Notes: generated from the letters alone by a model not told the origin. 7,055 nucleotides of DNA from MGBC120314 sp964403785 (GCA_964403785.1 CAYOHM010000088.1:1-7055), one strand, 5' to 3'; positions 1-6,762 are shown, counted from the first letter of the stretch. Program-made: numbers and translations.

Positions 1-1
1 T

Positions 2-127
2 GCTGCCTTATGTACCGCTGCGTGCGAACTCTTAGTGCAAACGTGCCTTATAACCGCCCACCATATACCTGCGCCTGCCACAACTTCTCAATTACCTAAT
101 TCTGGAATATTTATAATGGGAGATTGA
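2..127 (+). CDS. Possible C-terminal fragment of an upstream gene, unidentified
   Basis: From the left edge, the frame beginning at base 2 stays open for 41 codons and stops at a TGA at 125-127, only 2 nt before the ATG of trmB. The trmB Shine-Dalgarno sequence would lie inside its last codons. This close junction is typical of Clostridia operons and is the main reason to list it. The peptide is mixed hydrophobic and polar, contains four cysteines near its start, and ends in a hydrophobic stretch (GIFIMGD). No family was recognised. A second frame (base 1) is also open until a TAA at 97-99, so an open frame of this length is weak evidence by itself. The start lies outside the window. Confidence 0.35.
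   Translation, partial: AALCTAACELLVQTCLITAHHIPAPATTSQLPNSGIFIMGD
118..122 (+). promoter_or_regulatory. Ribosome binding site of trmB
   Basis: GGGAG ends 7 nt before the ATG at 130. This spacing selects the ATG at 130 over the in-frame TTG at 124, which would overlap the site almost directly. Confidence 0.7.
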
Positions 128-129
128 TT

Positions 130-765
130 ATGCGGCTTAGAAATGTCAAAGGTGCCAGAGAAACAATGGTCAGCAGCGAATATGTATTTGCTGACCCACA
201 GGAATTCATTGATTGGAGTGAGGTTTTCGGAAATGATAACCCTGTACATATCGAAATCGGGATGGGAAAGGGTATGTTCATCACCACTCTCGCCCAGCAA
301 AATCCCGACATTAATTATATAGGTATAGAGAAATACTCCAGCGTACTCATACGTGCGGTGGAGAAGCAAAATGAGCTTGCGCTTGAGAACCTTAAGTTCA
401 TCCGTATGGATGCTGAAAATATTACAAATATTTTTAAACCCGACAGCGTTGAGCTTATTTACCTTAATTTCTCCGACCCGTGGCCAAAGGACCGCCACGC
501 CAAAAGACGTCTTACTTCAAAGGAATTTTTTGCAAGATATGATATAATTCTCAAGAAGGACGGCGAAGTTCATTTTAAAACAGATAACCGCCTATTATTT
601 GACTTCTCGCTTGAGGAGGTTCAAAATGCCGGCTGGACGCTTAAGGCCCACACCTATGACCTTCATAAAGACGCCATTCTCAATGAGGGAAATGTTATGA
701 CAGAGTACGAGATGCGTTTTTCTAAGCTCGGCAGCCCAATTCATAAGCTGATTGCAGTCAGATAA
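130..765 (+). CDS. trmB: tRNA (guanine-N7-)-methyltransferase
   Basis: Transfers a methyl group from S-adenosylmethionine to N7 of guanine 46 in the variable loop of tRNA, in the cytoplasm. The product is 211 residues, the usual length for bacterial TrmB. Its N-terminus MRLRNVKGA is typical of the family and supports the ATG at 130 rather than the in-frame TTG at 124. Visible motifs are the SAM-binding glycine loop EIGMGKG (residues 42-48), the acidic end of the next strand in GIEKY (E67), D94 in RMDAEN, and the hallmark SDPWPKDRHAKRR (115-127), where D116 is the expected catalytic or substrate-contacting aspartate. FKTDN and the TEYEMRF segment near the C-terminus complete the family pattern. 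All key residues are present and the gene looks intact. It lies 18 nt ahead of the membrane protein gene and is probably cotranscribed with it. Confidence 0.97.
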   Translation: MRLRNVKGARETMVSSEYVFADPQEFIDWSEVFGNDNPVHIEIGMGKGMFITTLAQQNPDINYIGIEKYSSVLIRAVEKQNELALENLKFIRMDAENITNIFKPDSVELIYLNFSDPWPKDRHAKRRLTSKEFFARYDIILKKDGEVHFKTDNRLLFDFSLEEVQNAGWTLKAHTYDLHKDAILNEGNVMTEYEMRFSKLGSPIHKLIAVR

Positions 766-774
766 TTTACACGC

Positions 775-779
775 GGAGG
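775..779 (+). promoter_or_regulatory. Ribosome binding site of the membrane protein gene
   Basis: GGAGG lies in the short gap after trmB, with 4 nt between it and the ATG at 784. The spacing is slightly short, but the match is strong and fixes the start. Confidence 0.7.
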
Positions 780-783
780 CATT

Positions 784-2373
784 ATGCATAATTTTACGGA
801 GAAATTCAAGAACAGCTTTAAAATACACAATTTTTTATACCTTACTCCGACAATGGTCTGGATTTTTGCCCTGACTTTGCTTAACTTTTTTTGCTCATCA
901 CACATAATCAATTCCGATATGTCTGCTGAGCTTGTTCTTGCCAGGGAGCTTTCTAAAACAAACAGGATTTTTACATTTCAGTGGTACTACTCTACTGAAA
1001 TACGCATTTTGTATACCCAGATAGTTGCTTTGTTTTTCTTTAAGTTTTTTAATTCCTGGACCCTTGTCAGAACGCTTACTAATCTTGTGTTTTTTTTGTT
1101 TTTGCTTTTTTCGTATCTTTTTGCAATGAAGCCGCTTAAGCTTTCAGACAGAAGTGTTTATCTGTCTTCATTATTCCTTTTTATTCCATACTCGGCAGAG
1201 TATCTGAACATTGTTCACATAGGCAATTCCTATATGCCTCATTTTGTGGTTATTTTTATATGTCTGGGATTGATTCTTAGGGTGAGGGACTCCTTTAATA
1301 AGCTGCTTTTCATACTGCTTATCGGAGTAAGCTTTTATGCCGGTCTTTGCGGAATACGTTATATCGCTGCCCTTGCACTTCCTGTGCTGGTTTGCGCTAT
1401 ATTTAAAATTGTTATCGAAAACACCCGGCCTGACCGCAGCCTTTTTGCGCCGGCTGCCTGCTTTTTTGCCTGCGGCATCGGATTTATCTGCAACGCCACA
1501 ATATTAACCCGATTTGCGTCGGTGGGAGAAACCAATGATTTACTCCTTAATATACTTGATGACACCGGGGTTATCGAGAGGGTGGATTACCTTACTATCG
1601 GAATTTTAAGGCTTTTCGGCTACTATGATTTTTCAGAGCTTAAGTCCTTTCACGGTGCTGCATCCGTCACGGCATTTTTTATGTTTATCACATTGGTTAT
1701 CGTTGTGGTTACTCTCATACGTTCATACCGCAGCCTTTCGGACAACTGCCGTTTTATGCTGCTTATATTTATCTCCTCAATGCTGATAAATACTTTTATA
1801 TTTGTCTGCCTTGCCGGAACCTATGTGCCGAGATTTTATATGCCGACATTGATTTTACTTGCGCCATGCATTGCAATGTATATAAATGATGCAGAAAGAA
1901 TGAAAATTTATTTCCACTGTCTTACTGCTTTTGTGCTTGTTTTTTCAATGAATGTAAGCGGAATTGCATCCGGCTTCTACTGCATAACACAGGACCTTAA
2001 CGCTCCCTGCAAGGAGCTTGCGGCTTTCCTTGAGGATAATGACCTTACCTTCGGGCTTACAACCTATTGGAATACGGGCGTTTTGAACGAATTGTCGGAT
2101 GGAAGAATTGAATGTGTTAATATTTCAGACTCAGACATATATCAGTTTCAGGGCTGGCTCACCTTCAAAAAGTACCAGCACCGCGCCACATGGGAAAATG
2201 TGGCTAATTCACAGATTTTCCTATTGCTTAATGAGGATATTTATGAGAATTTTAAAGACACCCCAATGGTAGCCTGCGGCGAGGAGGTATACAACTGGAA
2301 TGGTTACAGGGTTCTCGTATATGATAAGGATTTCTTCGTTAATACCTATGCAGGGCAGTATATAATCGATTAG
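784..2373 (+). CDS. Polytopic membrane protein, possible GT-C type glycosyltransferase
   Basis: A 529-residue protein rich in Phe, Leu and Ile, with about ten to twelve hydrophobic segments. The clearest lie around residues 17-38, 97-115, 127-140, 150-166, 173-206, 222-241, 293-312, 322-345, 352-366 and 374-396. After the last segment comes a soluble region of about 130 residues. The first loop carries an acidic motif (NSDMSAEL, D45) followed by an aromatic stretch (WYYSTE). This layout of an acidic residue in the first outer loop, many helices and a C-terminal extracytoplasmic domain is that of GT-C enzymes, which use lipid-linked sugar donors to modify envelope glycans or proteins. That role is inference from architecture; no named family was recognised. 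Alternatives are a polymer flippase or another envelope protein. Probably cotranscribed with trmB. Its TAG stop overlaps the stop of the convergent exonuclease gene, and no terminator separates them. Confidence 0.75.
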   Translation: MHNFTEKFKNSFKIHNFLYLTPTMVWIFALTLLNFFCSSHIINSDMSAELVLARELSKTNRIFTFQWYYSTEIRILYTQIVALFFFKFFNSWTLVRTLTNLVFFLFLLFSYLFAMKPLKLSDRSVYLSSLFLFIPYSAEYLNIVHIGNSYMPHFVVIFICLGLILRVRDSFNKLLFILLIGVSFYAGLCGIRYIAALALPVLVCAIFKIVIENTRPDRSLFAPAACFFACGIGFICNATILTRFASVGETNDLLLNILDDTGVIERVDYLTIGILRLFGYYDFSELKSFHGAASVTAFFMFITLVIVVVTLIRSYRSLSDNCRFMLLIFISSMLINTFIFVCLAGTYVPRFYMPTLILLAPCIAMYINDAERMKIYFHCLTAFVLVFSMNVSGIASGFYCITQDLNAPCKELAAFLEDNDLTFGLTTYWNTGVLNELSDGRIECVNISDSDIYQFQGWLTFKKYQHRATWENVANSQIFLLLNEDIYENFKDTPMVACGEEVYNWNGYRVLVYDKDFFVNTYAGQYIID

Positions 2374-3314
2374 CTTCTTCTCCTCCTGCGTTTCTGTCTT
2401 AGCGCTTTTTTCTTGTCATAAACCTTTTGGGCGCCTGCCTCATCCACAAGCTTGGTGGTCTTTACTGCGTAGTGTAAATCATTTTCCGCCTGTTTTACAC
2501 GTATTTTGCTCTTTAACAAGCCATGCTCCTTGCAAATCGCGAGTGCGTGATACGTTCTGGTATTGTTGGTAAACCAGCGCACCTTACTCCTGCATTTTTT
2601 GTGGCATATATAACACTCAATCGACCTCACCTCTTTGTCCGAAAGGAGTTCTTCCTTGGTGTTAAACCCTCTTGAGATGTATTTCTCATAAGTGTCAAAT
2701 ACCGCATGAATCTCTTCCTTTGCGGTTCTGGGAATGTTGTAGCAGTCGATTGAATAATTTTTCTTTATGCTCTCAAAATCTATGCGCTTTATTATCTGCG
2801 CGGTATAAACAGCATCATTTAGAGCACTATGAAACTCCAGCTTCTCGTCCATACCCAGATAATCCGCTGCATAATGTAGTGTGCGTCTTAGCTTACCGTC
2901 CTCATAAAGAAGCGAAAAAAACTTCTGTATGTCATAAAATTTAAACGGCTTGTCACTAAGCGCCTCCAAGCCAAAATATTTGATATTGCGCTGAAGCTCA
3001 ATCAGGTCCATACTGCCCCATGTGCAGAAAATATATTCCTCACCGCACCAGCTCATAAATTCCTTCATTGCAGCTTCGAAGGACTCGCCCTTTCTTAAAT
3101 CCTCCATTGTGACATTGACAATCTGTCTGGTCATAAAATGGAGCTCCCTGTATACCTTTGGATTGATAAGCTTGTGGAAAGTACCCGTTTCATTCATATC
3201 TTCATCAAGCCTTACCGCACCGATTTCAATTATCTCAAAGGGAAGCTGTTTGATTTCGAATTCCTTACCTGAAGGACACTGGTTCCATTCCAAATCCAAT
3301 ACAATATAATTCAT
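2370..3314 (-). CDS. DEDDh-family 3'-5' exonuclease with C-terminal Cys/His cluster
   Basis: A 314-residue protein whose N-terminal 175 residues form an RNase T / ERI-1 / KapD-type exonuclease domain. All five catalytic residues are visible: D7 and E9 in VLDLEW (Exo I), D103 in TWGSMD (Exo II), and H162 and D167 in HSALNDA (Exo III). The His five residues before the last Asp marks the DEDDh class. The domain removes nucleotides from the 3' ends of RNA or DNA using two divalent metals; the substrate here cannot be told. Residues 234-264 hold a CxxC (C234, C237), an extra C241 and a CxxH (C261, H264), suggesting a small zinc-binding module. The tail is strongly basic (KKK, then five Arg), consistent with nucleic acid binding. 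The start is fixed because D7 lies so close to it. No strong Shine-Dalgarno precedes it, only a weak GAGAAG, and the ATG overlaps the upstream PilZ stop as ATGA, so translation is probably coupled. Confidence 0.88.
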   Translation of the reverse strand: MNYIVLDLEWNQCPSGKEFEIKQLPFEIIEIGAVRLDEDMNETGTFHKLINPKVYRELHFMTRQIVNVTMEDLRKGESFEAAMKEFMSWCGEEYIFCTWGSMDLIELQRNIKYFGLEALSDKPFKFYDIQKFFSLLYEDGKLRRTLHYAADYLGMDEKLEFHSALNDAVYTAQIIKRIDFESIKKNYSIDCYNIPRTAKEEIHAVFDTYEKYISRGFNTKEELLSDKEVRSIECYICHKKCRSKVRWFTNNTRTYHALAICKEHGLLKSKIRVKQAENDLHYAVKTTKLVDEAGAQKVYDKKKALRQKRRRRRS

Positions 3315-3928
3315 CCTTTTTCTTCTCGTTTCTTTCTGCGAATATACTTGTTAAGAAGGTCCGTCCTTCCGATAAACTTACAGCCATAGCAAACCCCGCC
3401 GTCCTCCATATCCTGAACACGGACAATCTTGCCGTTAAGCGTAATCTGCGCCTCACCATCCGGATATGACAGAACCACCATAATGCTTGTCCCATGCTTT
3501 ATGCCGTTACCGCTGCTTATAAAGGAAAAACCTGTCGAGCCGACATCACGCACCAATACATCCTCCTGGTCAATGCCGTAATCAACAGTACCCGGAAGAT
3601 TAATCTTCTGTCTGTATACACGTCTTCTGTTATAGGCTTCACCGTCAACGGAGGTAACTATTGCCTGTCTTAGTTCTCCTCCCACCTTAAGGAGCTTAAC
3701 CGCAACCATACTCCAGACTATCGGCTGCGCGTTTCCCCTTGCGTATGACAGCGAAACAGGCATCCCCGTAAAATTGACGGTCCGTCCTTTGCCATCCTTG
3801 ATGATGTCAACCCATATTCCGTTTTCTCCTATTACATCCCTCACATGAGTACGAAAATCAAGCGTTGTGGAGCTGTCCTTCACGGTCAACACGATTTCCG
3901 ATTCTCTTGGTATCTCATTAAGCTTCAC
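3311..3928 (-). CDS. PilZ-domain protein, YcgR-like, probable c-di-GMP receptor
   Basis: A 205-residue protein, counted from a GTG at 3926-3928. The N-terminal 90 residues are beta-rich and resemble the YcgR-type N-terminal domain. The PilZ domain follows at about residues 100-195. It carries the RxxxR arginine motif (R102 and R106, in NRRRVYRQ) and a second motif DVGSTG (D128-G133), where the usual Ser of D/NxSxxG is Gly. Such proteins bind cyclic di-GMP and often adjust flagellar motility, adhesion or exopolysaccharide output; the target here is unknown. The ORF can be extended to an ATG at 3967, but that codon lies about 2 nt from the predicted transcription start and lacks a ribosome binding site. 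The GTG has AAGGAG upstream, and its product starts MKLNEIP. First gene of a two-gene unit with the exonuclease, overlapped by 4 nt (ATGA). Confidence 0.87.
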   Translation of the reverse strand: MKLNEIPRESEIVLTVKDSSTTLDFRTHVRDVIGENGIWVDIIKDGKGRTVNFTGMPVSLSYARGNAQPIVWSMVAVKLLKVGGELRQAIVTSVDGEAYNRRRVYRQKINLPGTVDYGIDQEDVLVRDVGSTGFSFISSGNGIKHGTSIMVVLSYPDGEAQITLNGKIVRVQDMEDGGVCYGCKFIGRTDLLNKYIRRKKREEKG

Positions 3929-3938
3929 TAAATACTCA

Positions 3939-3944
3939 CTCCTT
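3939..3944 (-). promoter_or_regulatory. Ribosome binding site deciding the PilZ start
   Basis: On the minus strand AAGGAG (followed by TGA, as in the extended consensus) lies 10 nt before the GTG at 3928. The spacing is on the long side. It is the only good Shine-Dalgarno in this leader, which favours the GTG over the ATG at 3967. Confidence 0.6.
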
Positions 3945-3975
3945 GGCCTCGCAAGCTCACCATACATATATTGAG

Positions 3976-4004
3976 ATTATAACAAAAACCGACTTCCTTT
4001 TCAA
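3976..4004 (-). promoter_or_regulatory. Sigma-A promoter of the PilZ-exonuclease unit
   Basis: On the minus strand a -35 box TTGAAA (3999-4004) and a perfect -10 box TATAAT (3976-3981) are separated by exactly 17 bp. Transcription would start near 3969. The promoter lies just after the adhE terminator, so the unit is transcribed independently of adhE. Confidence 0.82.
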
Positions 4005-4011
4005 TATATGA

Positions 4012-4039
4012 AAAATCCGGCATTTTCACGCCGGATTTT
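4012..4039 (-). terminator. Rho-independent terminator of adhE
   Basis: A perfect 10-bp inverted repeat, AAAATCCGGC (4012-4021) and GCCGGATTTT (4030-4039), encloses an 8-nt loop. It begins about 20 nt after the adhE stop and ends in a short T-run on the minus strand. The arms are symmetric, with A and T runs at both ends, so it could also stop plus-strand transcripts, though no plus-strand gene points at it here. Confidence 0.88.
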
Positions 4040-4059
4040 CCTAAACATTATCAATTCAA

Positions 4060-6672
4060 TTACTTACCGTAGTAAGCCTTGAGATACATCTCTTTAATCT
4101 CGCTCATCAGCGGATATCTTGGGTTAGCTCCCGTACACTGATCGTCAAATGCCTGCTCGACCATTGCATCAAGATTATCAAGGAAGTACTTTTCGTCTAC
4201 TCCGTAATCCTTAATAGTCTTTTTAATTCCAACCCTTGCCTTTAAGTCTTCTATCGCCTTGATGAAATTCTCAAATTTCTCTTTATCGTTTTTGCCCTGA
4301 ATTCCAAGGAAATCAGCACATTCTATATATCTTTCAAAGGTATGCGGATACTGATACTGTGAGAAGGTTCCCATCTTTGGCGGTACATCTGCCGCATTAT
4401 ATCTCATTACCTCCGTGATAAGAAGCGCATTTGCTACTCCATGAGGAAGATGGTGCCATGCACCGAGCTTATGAGCCATTGAGTGGCATACACCGAGGAA
4501 AGCATTTGCAAATGCCATACCTGCGAGTGTTGACGCATCTGCCATTTTCTCCCTTGCAATAGCATCATTTGCACCATTTTCATAAGCTGAAGGAAGATAT
4601 TTGAATATATTCTTCATTGCCTTAAGTGCAAGACCGTCCGTATAATCCGTAGCCATTATTGATGCATAAGCCTCCAATGCGTGTGTCAAAGCGTCAATAC
4701 CGGATGCTGCAGTAAGTCCCTTAGGCTGATTCATCATCATATCCGCATCAATAATTGACATCTTTGGAAGTAATTCATAATCAGCAAGCGGATACTTATG
4801 ACCCGTTGTGTCATCCGTGATAACTGCGAAAGGCGTAACCTCCGAACCTGTACCTGAAGATGTAGGAACAGCTACGAAGTATGCCTTCTCTCCCATCTTA
4901 GGGAATGTGTACACTCTCTTACGAATATCCATAAAACGCATTGCCATATCCATAAAGTCTGCTTCCGGATGCTCATACAGTACCCACATTATCTTACCTG
5001 CGTCCATTGCTGAACCGCCGCCGATTGCAATAATGCAGTCAGGTTCAAATGCCGTCATCTGCTTTGCGCCTTCCTTTGCACAGCTAAGTGACGGATCCGG
5101 TGCTACATTATAGAAGGTTGTATGCTGGATTCCCATTGCATCTAACTGATCTGTGACTATCTTTGTGTATCCGTTCTTATAAAGGAAGGAATCGGTAACA
5201 ACAAATGCCTTCTTCTTACCCATTGCGCCAAGCTCCTTTAATGCAACCGGCAAACATCCCTTCTTGAAATAAACCTTCTCAGGTGCTCTAAACCACAGCA
5301 TATTCTCTCTCCTCTCCGCTACTGTCTTGATATTGATTAAGTGCTTAACTCCGACATTCTCTGATACTGAGTTACCGCCCCATGAACCACATCCAAGCGT
5401 AAGAGATGGCTTCATACCGAAGTTATAAAGATCACCTATGCCGCCGTGTGACGAAGGTGTATTGATAACTATACGGCACGTCTTCATTGCCTCCTGGAAT
5501 AATGCAATCTTGTCTGCACCCGTAGCTACGTTTATATAAAGTGATGAGGTGTGTCCATATCCGCCGTCAGCTACAAGTCTTTCTGCCTTGGCAATGGCAT
5601 CCTCGAAATTCTTTGACTTATACATTGCAAGTACCGGTGATAATTTCTCGTGAGCAAATTCCTCGGAAATATCCACGGACTTAACCTCACCGATAAGCAC
5701 CTTTGTCGTCTCAGGCACTTCAAAGCCTGCAAGCCTTGCAATCGTGGCTGCCTTCTGTCCGACAATCTTGGCATTAAGCGCTCCGTTTACAAGAATTGTA
5801 TTGCGAAGCTTCTGCGTTTCCTGCCTGTTGCATACATGACAGCCCCTCTTAATGAACTCTGCCTTAACCTCATCATAAATCTTCTCATCGACAATGACTG
5901 ACTGTTCAGATGCACAAATCATACCATTATCAAAGGTTTTTGAATGAATTATCGAGCTTACGGTCATAAGTATATCCGCTGTTTCATCGACTACGACCGG
6001 TGTATTGCCTGCGCCAACACCGAGTGCCGGCTTTCCTGAGGAGTATGCTGCCTTAACCATACCCGGACCGCCTGTTGCAAGTATACAGTCTGAGTTTTTC
6101 ATAACCTCATTCGTAAGTTCAAGCGATGGTACATCAATCCATCCGATTATGCCCTCCGGTGCGCCTGCTGCAACTGCTGCATCAAGAACAACCTTGGCTG
6201 CTGCTATTGTTGATTTCTTAGCACGCGGATGCGGGCTTATAATAATACCATTTCTGGTCTTTAAACAAATAAGTGTCTTAAATATAGCCGTAGAGGTCGG
6301 GTTTGTTGTAGGAATAACCGCTGCAATAAGTCCGATTGGCTCTGCAACCTTGGTGATTCCGAAAGATTCATCTCTTTCAATAACACCGCAGGTCTTCGTA
6401 TCCTTGTATGCATTATAAATATATTCTGCTGCGTAGTGATTCTTGATAACTTTATCTTCCACGATACCCATTCCAGTTTCTTCAACCGCCATCTTGGCAA
6501 GAGGAATTCTTGCCTGATTTGCCGCTGTAGCCGCTGCAAGGAAAATTTTGTCAACCTGTTCCTGTGTAAATGTTGCAAACTTAGCCTGTGCTTCTCTAAT
6601 CTGCTTCATCCTGGCTGTCAAAGCTTCAAGGCTGTCTACAATCTCAGGAGCCTGTGTCTCTGTTTTGCTCAT
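4060..6672 (-). CDS. adhE: Bifunctional acetaldehyde-CoA / alcohol dehydrogenase
   Basis: Reduces acetyl-CoA to acetaldehyde and then to ethanol with two NADH, regenerating NAD+ during fermentation. The 870 residues match the usual AdhE length. The N-terminal CoA-acylating aldehyde dehydrogenase (about 1-440) shows PTTNPTSTAIFK, GVGAGNTP (218-225) and the catalytic cysteine C253 in CASEQ. A linker (about 441-460) joins it to the iron-type alcohol dehydrogenase (about 461-870), with the nucleotide-binding GGGSAMD (551-557), PTSSGTGSE (603-611) and the metal ligands D660, H664, H730 and H744. These sit at a constant offset of 7 from those of E. coli AdhE as I recall them. All key residues are intact. 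AdhE of this type assembles into helical spirosomes in the cytoplasm (family knowledge). The ATG at 6672 is fixed by TTAAGGAGG 5 nt upstream. It is a single-gene unit with its own promoter, likely Rex operator and terminator. Confidence 0.98.
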   Translation of the reverse strand: MSKTETQAPEIVDSLEALTARMKQIREAQAKFATFTQEQVDKIFLAAATAANQARIPLAKMAVEETGMGIVEDKVIKNHYAAEYIYNAYKDTKTCGVIERDESFGITKVAEPIGLIAAVIPTTNPTSTAIFKTLICLKTRNGIIISPHPRAKKSTIAAAKVVLDAAVAAGAPEGIIGWIDVPSLELTNEVMKNSDCILATGGPGMVKAAYSSGKPALGVGAGNTPVVVDETADILMTVSSIIHSKTFDNGMICASEQSVIVDEKIYDEVKAEFIKRGCHVCNRQETQKLRNTILVNGALNAKIVGQKAATIARLAGFEVPETTKVLIGEVKSVDISEEFAHEKLSPVLAMYKSKNFEDAIAKAERLVADGGYGHTSSLYINVATGADKIALFQEAMKTCRIVINTPSSHGGIGDLYNFGMKPSLTLGCGSWGGNSVSENVGVKHLINIKTVAERRENMLWFRAPEKVYFKKGCLPVALKELGAMGKKKAFVVTDSFLYKNGYTKIVTDQLDAMGIQHTTFYNVAPDPSLSCAKEGAKQMTAFEPDCIIAIGGGSAMDAGKIMWVLYEHPEADFMDMAMRFMDIRKRVYTFPKMGEKAYFVAVPTSSGTGSEVTPFAVITDDTTGHKYPLADYELLPKMSIIDADMMMNQPKGLTAASGIDALTHALEAYASIMATDYTDGLALKAMKNIFKYLPSAYENGANDAIAREKMADASTLAGMAFANAFLGVCHSMAHKLGAWHHLPHGVANALLITEVMRYNAADVPPKMGTFSQYQYPHTFERYIECADFLGIQGKNDKEKFENFIKAIEDLKARVGIKKTIKDYGVDEKYFLDNLDAMVEQAFDDQCTGANPRYPLMSEIKEMYLKAYYGK

Positions 6673-6677
6673 AATGT

Positions 6678-6684
6678 CCTCCTT
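6678..6684 (-). promoter_or_regulatory. Strong ribosome binding site of adhE
   Basis: AAGGAGG on the minus strand lies 5 nt before the ATG. It is a near-complete match to the 16S anti-Shine-Dalgarno, as expected for a highly expressed fermentation enzyme. Confidence 0.85.
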
Positions 6685-6685
6685 A

Positions 6686-6698
6686 ACCGTTCTACGGT
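6686..6698 (-). promoter_or_regulatory. Small hairpin in the adhE leader
   Basis: A perfect 5-bp inverted repeat, ACCGT and ACGGT with a 3-nt loop, ends 1 nt before the adhE Shine-Dalgarno sequence. In the mRNA it would form a short stem next to, but not covering, the ribosome binding site. A stabilising or ribosome-positioning role is possible; chance is not excluded. Confidence 0.4.
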
Positions 6699-6700
6699 AA

Positions 6701-6718
6701 TTGTTAATTAATTGATAA
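6701..6718 (-). promoter_or_regulatory. Candidate Rex operator upstream of adhE
   Basis: TTGTTAA-TTAA-TTGATAA (plus strand) matches 12 of the 14 specified positions of the clostridial Rex consensus TTGTTAA-N4-TTAACAA: 7 of 7 in one half and 5 of 7 in the other. It lies about 10-27 nt downstream of the predicted transcription start (near 6727), where a bound repressor could block RNA polymerase. Rex senses the NADH/NAD+ ratio and is a known regulator of adhE in Clostridia. The A/T-rich context makes chance similarity possible. Confidence 0.55.
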
Positions 6719-6733
6719 TGTTTTAACGAGCTT

Positions 6734-6762
6734 ATTGTATATTATATGAAAATACTTGTCAA
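6734..6762 (-). promoter_or_regulatory. Sigma-A promoter of adhE
   Basis: On the minus strand a perfect -35 box TTGACA (6757-6762) and a -10 box TACAAT (6734-6739) are separated by 17 bp. Transcription would start near 6727, giving a leader of about 55 nt. The -35 box lies within an 11-nt palindrome, ACTTG-T-CAAGT (6754-6764). Confidence 0.82.

Noticed and set aside
4..57. Short direct repeat TGCCTTAT (4-11 and 44-51) with similar flanks
   Set aside because: Only two imperfect copies 40 nt apart; too short to call a repeat element or operator.
112..117. TATAAT just upstream of trmB as a -10 box
   Set aside because: No acceptable -35 box lies 16-18 bp upstream, and the transcript would start after the Shine-Dalgarno. 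A chance match in A/T-rich sequence is more likely.
88..498. 136-codon minus-strand ORF
   Set aside because: It lies antisense to trmB, whose motifs are unambiguous, and has no family features.
2374..2395. AGGAGG-like sequence near the 3' end of the exonuclease gene
   Set aside because: It arises from Arg codons (AGG/AGA) of the basic tail, and no minus-strand gene starts downstream.
6005..6418. 137-codon plus-strand ORF
   Set aside because: Antisense shadow of adhE; no ribosome binding site and composition dictated by the adhE codons.
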